Shown one piece after another: positions 20,370 through 31,398 of a stretch of DNA of 64,000 nt; position 1 is the stretch's first letter, and each line of letters starts with the position of its first letter. This DNA is from Deroplatys truncata (taxonomy: Eukaryota > Arthropoda > Insecta > Mantodea > Mantidae). The stretch lies in contig CM060990.1 of NCBI GenBank assembly GCA_030765065.1, positions 668,390,118 to 668,454,117 on the forward strand, written 5' to 3'. Under the pieces are notes generated by a model. That model was not told the origin of the DNA. It ran no database searches and saw only the letters and a program-made list of their open reading frames with translations. Position numbers and translations under genes: made by a program.

Positions 20370-22145
20370 TCCTCTATCACGTACAGTACACAGTAGATCG
20401 AGAAGGTATTGCATTCCACCCAAAAATTGGATATCGAGATTTCAACGCAAATACATGTTGTGAGACCTCATGAGCCCCCCACAAATATAATTTTTAGAAA
20501 AATTAAACGTGTATGTGTCTGTAAACAACATAACTTAAATGTCGGATAAATACCAAAGCTGGTATTTAAGTTCAGTGCCTTTTAAAGATGCGACAGGAAG
20601 ATTTTCAAGAATATTCCCTCACCCCAAAATACCCTTTACACGGAATATTTTTCGATTTTTTTTATTTTCTGAAAATGACTAACGATTTTGATTAATATGC
20701 CATACATTAAAGATATTTATATCACAAATAAAATGTATACTTTGGGAATAGCTGGTGAAGTACTTTTTATTCGGAAGGGCATTTATATAATCTTGCATAA
20801 CTAGTAAACGTTACGCGATAGACGAAAACGTACTACACAAAAATGTACATGTCTATAAAACACACAATTTGTTTCAAATAATGTTTCTGGGGACCAGCCA
20901 CTTCCGAGGTATCCGTTATTAATGGTTCGAATTGTTCAACACGTAAGGGGACAAGGTAGTCTGAACACATGGAAATTACATTTAAATGTGTTAAACTGCC
21001 GCTGCTCTTAAAGTTCTCAATGGCTTTTCCTGAAATTTTTATTAATTATTCTATAAATCATGATAATTATTTCAAGTGTTTGTTTACATTGATAGCTTAT
21101 GTAGTTGAGTGCATGCGTTATTTCATTCAGCAGAAAAATAATAAAATTTACTCTTAAAACATGTGAATTCATGTACCTGTTTCTCTGATACTACTTGAAG
21201 TACAGAATTACACTTTCGCATGCTTGTTTTTAGTATAATTAACTATCTTCTGAACCTCAGTTATTTAGTTACGTAAATCAATTTACTAGAAATTGAAAAA
21301 AAATTATTTGCAAGATCAAAAATGTAAATATGTGGAAAATTTGCAATGTCGTTGCTTTCTTAATATCACTAATATACATTATAAAATTATTATTGTGGTT
21401 CAGAAAGTTTAACTGTGTGTTGTATACATGCATTGAAAATTTCAGCTCTCTACCTCTCATACTTTCTGAGAAAAAGGTACACAAGCATATAAAAATGTTG
21501 TTTTGAGAAAACTGAATTTAAAGTTTGAACATTAAAATTCTGACTCACTTCAGTACATTCCAGGGTCATAATCATCTGCACCTTCATTCCAAGATTACTG
21601 CAGCTTTTTTGATTGGCTTCTCTTGGTCCTGGTCTCTTTTGTTAATTGCTAAACAGCTTGCTGGTCATGATATAGTCGTTCGTTGTTGAAACATACAAAA
21701 ATGTTCTTGACAGCTTTAAAGGAATGCAGACTAGCATTTATATGGTATTTAAATGTCTTAGAAACCTCTTAACCCCGGAAAAGTATATATTTTCTGAAAC
21801 TGAAAATAATAGAGATTTTATTAGTCCCTAAAAAGGAAATGTGATTTTTGACTATTTCAGGGTACCTTGGCCCCTTAAGTCATTTCAGATCCTGTTAATT
21901 TTCAGCTATTTCTTGCGATGCCACGGAAAGAGTATGGAATTTTAAGGCCAGTATATAGCGTGCAGTTCTTAAAGACTTGATTATCGCTATTCCCTTTATA
22001 TCTATATCGAAATATGGAATGTAACTATTTCTTCAAATGTTTATCTCTATTAAAATGAGGTGGGGAAATAAACTTTCGTTTGTATAACCACTAATAAGCG
22101 ACAGAGGGAAAGGAAAGTTATGGAAATGTAACACATCAGATTTTC
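20370..22145 (+). repeat. Repeat D copy D5, split by a TTAA element
   Basis: D blocks from GTACAGTACACAG...CACCCAAAAATTGGATA (20395) to TTCAACAC (20942), then from GTCATTTCAGATCCTG (21879) to the D end AACACATCAGATTTTC (22145). The two halves join at the same place as the continuous sequence in D4. Confidence 0.75.
20947..21874. mobile_element. Non-autonomous DNA element with TTAA target duplication
   Basis: The ends GGGGACAAGGTA (left) and GGGGCCAAGGTA (right, reverse complement) form a 12-bp inverted repeat with one mismatch. TTAA follows on the right (21875-21878) and GTAA on the left (20943-20946, one mutation). Empty site in D4: AATACTTAAAGCC. TTAA targeting is typical of piggyBac and Kolobok transposons. 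A decayed minus-strand fragment near 21560-21650 ends with DDYDPGMY-like text, but no transposase is recognisable. Confidence 0.8.
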
Positions 22146-22156
22146 TCGCCACGTCC

Positions 22157-22235
22157 ACTGTGGTTAGATGCAAATTGTTTTGTAGTGACTTCAGTTATAA
22201 TTGCAAGAACCTTAATCATTAGTGAGAGAGTTACG
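22157..22235 (+). repeat. Repeat C, partial copy
   Basis: GTTAGATGCAAATTGTTTTGTAG and TTCAGTTATAATTGCAAGAAC align with the repeat C unit. Only the first half is present. Confidence 0.5.
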
Positions 22236-23164
22236 TCTGACTTGCCACAAATTACTACTCTGTCTGCCGAACTGCAAGACTGTGTGAAACGCGTGGCAAT
22301 ACCTAGAAAGACCCCATTAACGCGTTAAGCGGAAGCGTAGATTCACCTAACGCTGTTAAGTCGAAGTCGAGATTCCAATTATAATATCGCCAAGCTCAAT
22401 CACTTATCACGCCACAAAGGTTTGGGACATGGAGAAGGGCTAAGAATCTGCTGCAATTCCGCTGTATGCGAGGGAAGTAGTAGAAGCGCTTTGTGTCTTG
22501 TAAGCCCTGATTCCCCTCTCGCTCGTTTTCAATGTAGCGCGGTGCGGTGCGGTGAACCGGGTTGCGTTTTCTCGGCAAACCTTTGTGTTCAACCAACCAG
22601 GTAGACAGGTAAGAGCGAGCAATATTCTCGTTGCACAACAAAAGAAAATCACGCTCGACGCACGTTTCCTAGGTGACGATTACTGTCTTTCCTCCATCCT
22701 GCGTCGAATAAGCCACCCTTCTCTTCTTCGTTTATGAAACCATGAGGGAGAATCTGCTACCGTCCAACCAAGAAGAATATGGTCTCTGCAGCTATATGCG
22801 AGCGAAAGTCTCTCTTGTTTTATGTCGTTATTTACAATGTTGGCGAAAACTTCGTCAGCACCATCCAAATAACTACTACTAGCCCTCGAGTTTTAGGCAC
22901 CTTAAATAGGCTCTAAGATTATAAACATATCTACTAAACATACATTTTTGGGCACTTAAAAATACAGGTTAAACTTTGGATTCCATGCGTCTAAAATGTA
23001 CTTCGCTTTCTAAAAGTTTAACCTTCTAATGCATTTATATCATAAATATATTAATTTATTTTGATAATATTGCGGTGTTTTAATAGCAGAAAGCAAAACC
23101 CATGTAACTACAATCAAATGTAGCCCCGTCATCATACACGCGTTCCATCACACCGGATCTTTTA
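22236..23164. other. Unassigned region with a GC-richer patch
   Basis: 22390-22870 is more GC-rich and CpG-rich than its surroundings (for example AGCGCGGTGCGGTGCGGTG near 22535), with short open frames on both strands. None resembles a known protein. Could be part of an unrecognised element or an old exon or promoter. Confidence 0.35.
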
Positions 23165-23300
23165 CGTGGGCCCTCCCCATCCTTCACCACTGATTGACTG
23201 CAATCGTTGAGATTCGAGCTCATGACGACTTTCAATGGATAGCGAGTCCATTTCGTCTCGCCTTAACTATCCCTTCAATTAATGAGCTTGTAACAGGGAT
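23165..23300 (-). repeat. tRNA-like SINE fragment
   Basis: On the minus strand, AAGGCGAGACGAAATGGACTC and GAGCTCGAATCTCAACGA resemble an A box with D-arm and a B box at tRNA spacing, followed by a non-tRNA body. Confidence 0.45.
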
Positions 23301-24209
23301 ACACAAAACGGTTTAGGAATTAGAAGAACAGTGGCATATGTAGCAAAATAACTCATGTTTAGAAGGATATAACTGCAATTAGTTAGTGAACATTAATAAT
23401 TACACAGTAACAAAAAGAGCAAATTGAATAAATTATTATAGCTACAAATATTTTAAATGACGAATTTATGGTTGTTAAACCATAATGTAACACATAAAAC
23501 TTAGTGAATATATCACAATGGAAATGCACCCTACGCTACAGATATATCGTTGTGACCTAAACGCTCTAGTGCTGTTACGGAAGCACGCCCCAAAATGTTG
23601 TTTTAACGTATAAAATAAGTTTTTAAAATACATTTGAAAAAGCAACAATGAAAACATGGAGAAATCTTGCGAATCTGTAGATATCAACAGTTGAGAAAAG
23701 GCCATTTGAGTCGCGAAACGATGGGAAGTGCGCCCCTGTTTCTACTACTCTTTGAAAGGGATTTTTTCCGTACTGCAGTCGCCGATCTATATGAAAGGAT
23801 GATACAGAGACCTAGAGGTGGCAAGTGTTCTGTTTCTCTTTCTACAAAACGAGCGAATCTACCTGATAAATCGCTAAAATAGACCAGTATTTTTCCCAGA
23901 AAGCTCTCATTTCTAGAACCAAAATATTACCAAGCATTTATCATATTTGAATCAAACCAACACCATGATATCAAGAATTTACCTTTCATTGCTGCAAGAA
24001 AAAAGTAATGAAATAATACAAATCTTAACTAGTCACTTTTAGGCACCACAAAACTCTTTTCATAAATTTATATAAAACACAAAGAGATTTAACTAAGCAG
24101 TTTTAGTTTATTCGTACATATAAGAAGTATGTATTTAAGCAAAAACATGCTGGGCCTACACACTACTTTGGACTTTGTGCATTGTAAGAAGAACAGCCAG
24201 CAGTGTACT
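23301..24209. other. No gene recognised
   Basis: AT-rich unique sequence. Confidence 0.5.
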
Positions 24210-25590
24210 TGATTTTTACTCTCTTTATCACTTAGCTATAGCAGTCAGATGGAGTATTGTAATCTATCAAAAAATTAGATACCGTAATTTCACTGGAAAA
24301 ACATGCTTAGTGGTTCATTGAATACCCCACTCCCCAACAAGGAAAGCATTTTTAGAAAAATGTTTTACATTCACATAACTTTCTCTGCTCTCCATCGCTT
24401 ATTAGCTGATGCACAAATTATTTTAATGAAAGTTTATTTTCCTATCTACTTCATTTTAATTTAGATAAATCCTTCTGGAAATTGCACATTTCGTTTTAGA
24501 TACAAAGCGAATAGCAATAATCAAATGTTTTAGAACTGGACGCTATATGCTGGTCTTAAAATTCCATGCTCTTTCTATGACATCGCGAGAAACAACTGAA
24601 AATCGACAGGACTTTAAAGGTACGTAAATGTACGTATCACGGAGAGGCCCCCGGAACTGGGGTAAAGCAAAGCACGCAGGTCAGCGGCCCTTTATGCCTC
24701 CAACATGAGCCTTGGAAGGGAAGATGAGGGAAGAGACCCGAAGGGCGACCAGATCCGGATGCCGACAGCCGCAATCATGAACGGGGTCACTAACGTTTCC
24801 AGACAGAACGCATCCACGCCACACGGTCCCTACCCACAAGCCACCTCCTCCAGGGTCACCCGTAGCGGAGCCCCACTTTGAGGAGAGGCCTAACTGAGTG
24901 GTAGCGCAGCGACGCCAGGGAAAAAACCCTTTACAGAGCGCAACCCGCCGAAAACCGTCGCGTGGTATTACAACCCTGAAACAGATGACAAGGAAGATGA
25001 GGTCTACAGGAAATGAGAGGCAGGAGAGTCATGGTAGAAAATCAATCACCCCAGCGTTCGCCTATCGACCCGGAGAAACCACGAAAAACCAATAGGCCAG
25101 AGTTGGCGGTCGCCGGGGAACACTTCCGGGACCTCCCAAATGCAGGCTGCAGAGGTAACCGCCTGAGCTATCCCGCTCAGTGATAGAACTTTAAAATAAT
25201 GTCTTAATTATTGAACATTTCGAACCATTAATAATGAATGTCTCAGAAATGGCTGATGCCACAAAAACGTGTCACACTGTGTGTGTTAAAGAGATCTACA
25301 TTATTTGTTAAGTACGTTTTCGTCTATCGCTTAACGTTTACCAGTTATGCAAGATTATATAATTTTGCTTCCGAATGAAGAGCACTTCACAAGGTATTCT
25401 CAGACAATTCAAGATATACATTTTATTTGTAAGGTAAATATCTCTAATATGTGGTATTTTAATCAACGTCGTTAGAGACATTTTCATAAAATAAAAAACT
25501 TCGAAAAATGTTCAATTTAAAGGGTAGTGGATTGAGATGCCTCAAAACATGTATTTCCTGTGAAATCTCAATATTGAAATTTTGGACTAT
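24210..25590. repeat. Repeat D fragments D6 in opposite orientation, the second split by a SINE
   Basis: 24210-24360 is the start of a D unit in plus orientation (TTTTTACTCTC...GATACCGTAATTTCACTGG...AAAGCATTTTTAGAAAAATG). From about 24365 (ACATTCACATAACTTTCTCTGC) to 25590 is a minus-oriented D unit, interrupted by the SINE at 24619-25187 and with a deletion in its last third. The two units meet head-on at 24360. Confidence 0.65.
24619..25187 (-). repeat. Long tRNA-derived SINE, family F copy 2, with target duplication
   Basis: Flanked by ACTTTAAA at 24611-24618 and 25188-25195. The minus strand starts at 25187 with a tRNA-like head (GATAGCTCAGGCGG; B-box region TTCCCCGGCGAC) and aligns with 330-885 throughout. 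The host D copy reads continuously when the SINE and one duplication are removed (GACAGG...ATAATGTC). Confidence 0.85.
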
Positions 25591-25945
25591 GTGCGTGGTA
25601 GAGAAAGAAACGTATGTCGCGGACCGCACAAAAGGAAGGGCTATGTTGAAATCGTCTGGTATGACGCCAACCCTGTCTGGCTTGGCTAGACACGGTTGGA
25701 GGGGGGATATATATATAGCGTCACTTGAGTGAAAGCGATTGTTGTAGCAAGGTTGGTGTGGTCAGTCCACGGCTTCGAAGCATCTCCCTCCATCCTCTCT
25801 TCCTAGTTCATAATGTAGAGTCGCTAAACGTTTGTAAATAAATTCCAGGTAATGTGTGTTATGTAATGTTTTTGTGTAATGTAAAACACCACGCCTTCCT
25901 CTAAATCTACACACCAAGGTCCCGGTCTTCTTGCTGTTAGCGAGT
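25591..25945 (+). mobile_element. Candidate LTR (family L)
   Basis: Starts TGTGCGTGGTAG next to truncated repeat D. It contains a TATA-like GGGGATATATATATAGCG followed about 30 bp later by a possible start region, then AATAAA (about 25841) and a GT/TGT-rich stretch, and it ends near CTTGCTGTTAGCGAG before TTGCGCC plus a run of C. That order (TATA, start, AATAAA, GT-rich, then a CGCC-like site) is what an LTR shows. There is no second copy in the window, so boundaries and identity are inferred. Confidence 0.35.
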
Positions 25946-27054
25946 TGCGCCCCCCCCCCTCCGTGTGTGTGTTGGGTGATCTAAATTTAATCATTTTCTG
26001 GAAAGCTTTTGGCCCTCACTCCAGCATGTGACAATATCTTTAATCTTTTGCGAATAGTCTGTAAAGTCCTCTTCGTGCTAATGACCAGGCAGAGGGATTT
26101 TAGTAAGTAAATCATCAAGTTATGAACGTACCAAGGGATGGTGGCGTGACCTTGCAATGTTCTCTGTAAACAAATATAATGTTTGAAGGCAGTACAACTC
26201 AACCACCATACTATTGCACTTCGCTAGGCTGGCTTCCGCGTGTACTCAAATGCAGGTTTCCGCAAGGACAAGTAGAATAATATCGTGGTCGAGTAGTGCA
26301 TCCTACTTCGATAGCACGTAGATCATAACTAACAAGTATTAGAAGGGAAAGAAAGCAATGTAATGTTAGCTATTGATAATGTGTAATAAAGTTACCTCAT
26401 GATTTAATTAAGGCGGCATTAATATACAGCTATGTGTGTTACCTTATCTGTAAATGTGAATGTTTTAAAGCAATATCCGTTTTTTTTAGAGTATGACAAA
26501 ATCCTCCAAAAGTTTTGATCCATACTTTGAAGCTCAAGAGGTTGAAAGTTCTCTTTCCTCTATATTCCTTTCTAATAATATTCCATGTTTCATTGAATTA
26601 CAGATTGTTTAATAATATTTTAAACGTCCTTTGAGCTGTAATGTATCATCTGAAGGTTTTGCCATTTGTGCTGAAGTGTTCCATGTCAAATTTGGCTACA
26701 AACGAGGCTTATTCTTATGATGAACTCTTCTTTACTTAGACAAGTTGCCACAGTTCTCCACTGGTCTGTATGTGCATCGAATACATGGAACAGTCGCAAC
26801 GAAACCATGTGCTGGGTTGGGGAGGAGAATGTCCGTCACAATACCTAACGTCACCTATACTCCGCGCGGTAACAAGATTGCTCTGTTTACTTACTAAAAC
26901 CCCTCTGCCTGCTGATGACATTTTCTTTAATTTTATATAACTGGGATATCATTACAGTGAGGCAAAAATGTAGACACACGCGTAAGATATGTCGTAGGTG
27001 TTAACCTTTGTTTCGTAGTCTAAACCAGTCTCTCCTCAGTTCACATCCAGCTTA
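25946..27054. other. No gene recognised
   Basis: Includes short open frames (25987-26202 and 26736-26921, minus strand) that I cannot assign to any family. A run of C at 25950-25959 precedes a short GT run. Confidence 0.4.
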
Positions 27055-27240
27055 CTATCGTCCGCAGGCTGGTCGTACAACCCTGAAGGATGATGAGAGA
27101 ATTCGCCTACCGATCTGGTAAAAAACGAAAAAACCAAAAGACAGGCTGGCCAGTACAACGATAATCGAACACGAAACCTCTGAATGCGAGACCTAGACGC
27201 TACCGTATGAGCCACTCCCCTCTGTATTTGGCAGAAAAAG
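27055..27240 (-). repeat. tRNA-derived SINE
   Basis: The minus strand reads GGGAGTGGCTCATACGGTAG (A-box region), CTCGCATTCAGAGG and GTGTTCGATTATCG (B box), then a body ending GGCGAATTCTCTCATC that parallels the SINEs at 19800 and 58265. Confidence 0.65.
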
Positions 27241-27853
27241 TAAAAAATAAAACAAACATGAATATTCTTATGTGTTTCCACAGTTCTCCCCATTCACCTT
27301 TTATTTCATTTGCTTTTTTGTTTGTTTTCGCTTCCGAATTATAATCTAACTTTAGAAAATTGTAAACTGGTACCTCGCTATCACTGGAAAGAGAAAACTA
27401 AAACAACACAATTCTTGAAAATTGGCATTGTTTGAAATATCAAGTGTTCCTTTTCCTAGAATATCAAATAGCTAACAGAAGTTTGTTGTAACAAAGTAAT
27501 CTAATAGCGAATTGAATAGATATTTATTGCTTTATTCTGATGGTGCAGTGTTTTTGTTTCTCTTTTCACCACATATTCATACAAATATACATATTTGCAC
27601 CATATAAACACTTATCTCTGATGTAGAACTCGATCCTGCAGTCCCTCACGCCATGAAACATAAGAGTAAAACGCCTTAGACACGATGGTGTCTATTCGGT
27701 CCTACCAAATTGAGTTATGCTCCTTTTAATAATAAGTTCTCTGTGCAATTCCACCATTAAAAACTTATCATTACTATTTTCAGTATTGTGCATAATTGAC
27801 TCATTATGAAGAAGTTATTAGTTTGTTGTTATGTTATTTTTACGTTGTTATTT
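27241..27853. other. No gene recognised
   Basis: AT-rich. The last 60 bp (reverse complement AAATAACAACGTAAAAATAAC) are residual leader of the LTR A4 element. Confidence 0.5.
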
Positions 27854-27873
27854 GCCTCACGTTTTTGGAGCCA
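27854..27873 (-). promoter_or_regulatory. tRNA-Lys-type primer-binding site next to LTR A4
   Basis: Minus strand TGGCTCCAAAAACGTGAGGC follows the LTR end with an AAT spacer. It differs by a few bases from the expected complement of tRNA-Lys 3' end (TGGCGCCCAACGTGGGGC). Confidence 0.6.
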
Positions 27874-27876
27874 ATT

Positions 27877-28858
27877 TGAAGAATGTTTGTTGCTGCTACG
27901 TATGGAAAACCAATTTGAAGTAGGAGTTGTATTGTAGTTCAACTGTTGGGGAGCCGAACTTGAAGTAGTTGCAACCGCACGTATGGTAAAAGGTTTCTGG
28001 TAGCCTTCGCCCCAAAAATGTACTTTCCGATGGCCCTTGCCCCAAAAATGTTTAAAAAATATTAACTTTGTAATTTGACTATTTCTTTAAATATTATATA
28101 TTTATGTTTGCCTCGGCTGCGTCAGTATTTATATATATTTTTTTAGAGACATGAATATCTTAGCAGGGAGCGGTGCGACTGAAGAATGTAGGCTTACACA
28201 GATTTTACGTTTTTCTTCACTCCATTTATTAATGCTTGACACGATTTAAATAACACTTCACTGATATAGAGATCTGTGAGATTATTTTGTTAATTACTTG
28301 CACTTTTTAACACGTAAACTATTTTTTCACACAAAATACGTATTAAATTTCTCGAGGACACATCTCGCGTCCAGTTATGAGCACTGTCGACAACCAACGC
28401 GTCCAGTTATGAGCGCTGTCTACAAGCAAATAGCTTGATTTCAACCGCTTAAATTTGTAAATTTCTGTATTTCAAGTGTCGGATTGGCTATTCCTAATCC
28501 AATAGAATACTTTTATTTAATTTAAGTTTTTTTCTGGTTGTTGATTGGTTATTTTTTATAAACTGTCACAAAAATTACATTATTGTGTTACTCCAATAAT
28601 GACTAGTAGCATTATTAAACATTCTTACTCATTATTGCCTCAAGGTTACCTCATTGTTACCTCATTGTTAGCAACTTTTAACCTATTATTCTCACAGCTC
28701 CTAGATTATTAAATTACGTAATACATTCACATAACATTATTACAGGTATACAATAATATAAAAATATACAATGTCTGTAATATACACCTTTTATATATTG
28801 TTACATACACATATTGCTTAATGCTTTAAATCATTTAAGTGTTAAAAATACTGCCTCA
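27877..28858 (-). mobile_element. LTR, family A (copy A4), with retained leader
   Basis: The minus-strand unit starts TGAGGCAGTATTTTTAAC at 28858. It has two 28-bp GGGGC modules and a local duplication of the end block (CTTCAAATTGG occurs at about 27869-27879 and again at 27910-27920), which lengthens it. It also carries a duplicated segment near 28372-28432 (GCGTCCAGTTATGAGC twice). Primer-binding site and leader follow, but no gag/pol. Confidence 0.8.
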
Positions 28859-29427
28859 ATTATGGCACGCGAACCAATAACAGCGATGACTTAATACCGG
28901 CTTATCTTTGGCAGTATTCTTTTCTCTGAGCAACGAAGAGATGGCATAATTGCACAATTAATATCTGGATTTATAATTTTTACCCGCAGTCGGTAACTCC
29001 TACTCGCGGGAGTGCATGCAAGTGGCTATCTTGCTTATTGGTTCAACTCGCCATGTGGCAGCAAATGAAATAAAGAGAGAGCTCAAGTCTCATTTACGAA
29101 CTTGTGAAGACTGTCTTACTTTTATCACCTATGGATGTAGAATTATTTCATGATTTATTTACTAAAATGTATACTTCTAGGCCGTAATCATTAAGATTAT
29201 CCAATTGTTGCATAAATTACTATTATGAGTAATTTTAAAACATTTATATTAATATTGTAGGCGAACACCCACTGCATAATCAATATGCACAAGTGATTAT
29301 AAAGAATAAAATCACAGATATGGTAATAAACATTGGGAAAATTAATATCAAGGAATATATAGTAGAAACAAAATAAGTAGGAGAGGAGAAGAGATGTAAA
29401 TAGCAGAAATATTGTACACAATACTGT
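28859..29427. other. No gene recognised
   Basis: Includes a hydrophobic open frame on the minus strand (29197-29538) that I regard as an AT-rich artefact. A purine-rich tract AGTAGGAGAGGAGAAGAGATG (29378-29398) could be a remnant polypurine tract upstream of LTR-B. Confidence 0.4.
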
Positions 29428-30143
29428 TGAAGCCGGAATTATAAAGGCAATAATTATCATAATATTCTGAGAAGAATAGCGATATAAAATAAGTAATAAT
29501 GTATTTAAAATCAGTGTATGTATAAAAAGGAGAAGCATTGTGAAAATTGTTGACTGTTAAAAGCGACAGAAAGTCCAGACAGGTACAGTTTTGTTAATTA
29601 GGGACCTGCCTCAGGTAGAAAGGGTAAATACCATTGAAGCAAGTTTTTCCTGGTAAACAGCCGAGTACAGCTGCACTTAGCCTGTGGAAGGCCACTCTAA
29701 GTATCATGACGCCAAGTTTGAGGAAAGCGGTTGAGGGACGAGTGGTGAAGTTTAGGCGTTGGTTTTCCTTGTGCAGCGGTGGTGAAAGTCAGTCTGCCTG
29801 AGTGCCTGGGGAATGTAGGACGACTTTCTCGTCGTGTGGAGAAGATTGGCGGCGAACATGCTAGAGGGTAGAACGATTAGCCGTAGTTAGTATTCTTCGG
29901 TTTTGGTAAAGACAAAGTATCATCGTAAGCATTTAAAAGTGATCGGCAAACCTAAAGTATTATTTTAAATAGTGAATAAAAGTGTTCCAAGACAGCGTTT
30001 GTGTGTTTCTCTGTACACACCCACGCATACCCTGAGGTTAAGGTTTCATGCTGGAGCAGCCGTGGCAAAAGAAGAACCAACTGGGAGGAGACAAGCAGCA
30101 ACCGTGAGGCAAAGGTATTGCTTCATTGTTGGAGGCGTAGCGT
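29428..30143 (+). mobile_element. LTR, family B, copy 2
   Basis: TGAAGCCGGAATTATAAAGG to GTAGCTGCGTCA, aligning with the reverse complement of 3907-4653 along its length. Landmarks: GTTGACTGTTAAAAGCGACAG, CAGGTAGAAAGGGTAAATACC and GAATAAAAGTGTTCCAAG (AATAAA). It is followed by a primer-binding site, so it was a 5' LTR. The internal region is absent. Confidence 0.85.
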
Positions 30144-30146
30144 AGC

Positions 30147-30164
30147 TGCGTCATATTGCGCCTA
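30147..30164 (+). promoter_or_regulatory. tRNA-Lys-type primer-binding site after LTR-B
   Basis: TGCGCCTAAACGTGGGGC, three bases (TAT) after the LTR end. It matches the complement of the insect tRNA-Lys 3' end at most positions. The same spacing is seen in family A. Confidence 0.75.
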
Positions 30165-30233
30165 AACGTGGGGCAAAAAGAATTACCTCCGTCACTGTAT
30201 ATAGCATGTGGCATAAAATATTATAATCTTATT
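30165..30233. other. Short residual leader and flank
   Basis: Possible leader of the LTR-B element for about 20 bp, then AT-rich sequence up to the hAT target duplication. Confidence 0.4.
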
Positions 30234-30241
30234 TATGGAAC

Positions 30242-31240
30242 TAGGGATAGGATCTCGATGCTATCGATACTCTAGATAGTCGGTGGTATCGAAGTATATC
30301 TAATACTTTGAAATAAACCTTCCAAACTTTTTCGATACCTTTAAATCTTTAAGTTCTGCATTATTGGAAGTTCTTGCGTTTTACTTTATACGAGATAAAG
30401 AATGAAAGAGGAATCGAGACTTCACGTTATTGTCTCGCACGTGCCCTCAAAGAATTGCTGGACTATAACTCTTGATTGACCTTGACTGTGTTTCCTGTGG
30501 GTGAATTAATACTACATTCCATAGTCTCTTGTGTCTAAATGAAAACACGCAAAACAATGGAGGAAGGAGTACAGGTACTCATGTAACATGCAGTGATAAA
30601 TGAGCTATGAATGAAGCTAAATTAGCTGATGCACTAAATCACGTATCTGCAACAGCCTGGCTTGGTGATTCACTATCAACCATATCATTTACCTACTTCG
30701 GTGAATAAAGTCTGTGAATCCAGCAGAAACAAACCAAAACTTAAGACGTGAGATAATACAACCATGGAAATATTTGTTCTTTCCTTCCATCTGTTAGTTT
30801 GCGTTTACGTAGTCAAACTCGAGTCACTAGCAAATCTTACAGGTATACCGCACGACTAATTTCCATAATATAAATAGAAAATCCTTAAAAAGAAATTTTG
30901 TATCACAAAATATAGTTACATAAAAGGTTAAGCAAAGAAATTATAATTATTAATAATAATTATTGTTATTACTATTAGCCTTGACTAATAATACGGGACA
31001 TATAACTTGGCATTATCAAGATAAAAATTCCTGCCATTTGGAGAATGTCCAACAGGAACAATTTCGGAATCAGTATAGAATACAGATTTCGTTACATGCG
31101 TTTATATAGAGAAAACTACTAATAAGAACTTAATTCGGTGAACAAGCTGGCTCTTTATAATTTATTATGTAACGGGTATCGAGTATTGGTGATCAAAAAT
31201 TAGTATCGATATCGAGTATCGAGAAATTTTCCCATCACTA
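30242..31240. mobile_element. Non-autonomous hAT element K1 with 8-bp target duplication
   Basis: Ends TAGGGATAGGA (left) and TAGTGATGGGA (right, reverse complement), flanked by TATGGAAC at 30234-30241 and 31241-31248, the 8-bp duplication that defines hAT transposition. Subterminal CGATA-type motifs cluster at both ends, including an exact TATCGATA at 30262-30269 and at 31204-31211. No transposase frame. A truncated relative lies at 62456. Confidence 0.9.
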
Positions 31241-31398
31241 TATGGAACACTGTGAAAGCAGCTAGCAAGTTAAACCATTTAGCAACTGGACTTTAGCAGC
31301 ATAGGCATTTGGTGAAAGTATGAACTTGTGTGAGAAAGAAGACCGACGAGAGAAAGAGACAGAGATACATAGGAATCCCCAAATATGACGGCAGAAAT

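Noticed and set aside
29197..29538. 113-codon hydrophobic frame on the minus strand
   Set aside because: Composition-driven (I, L, F and Y from AT-rich DNA). It overlaps the start of LTR-B copy 2 and resembles no protein I know.
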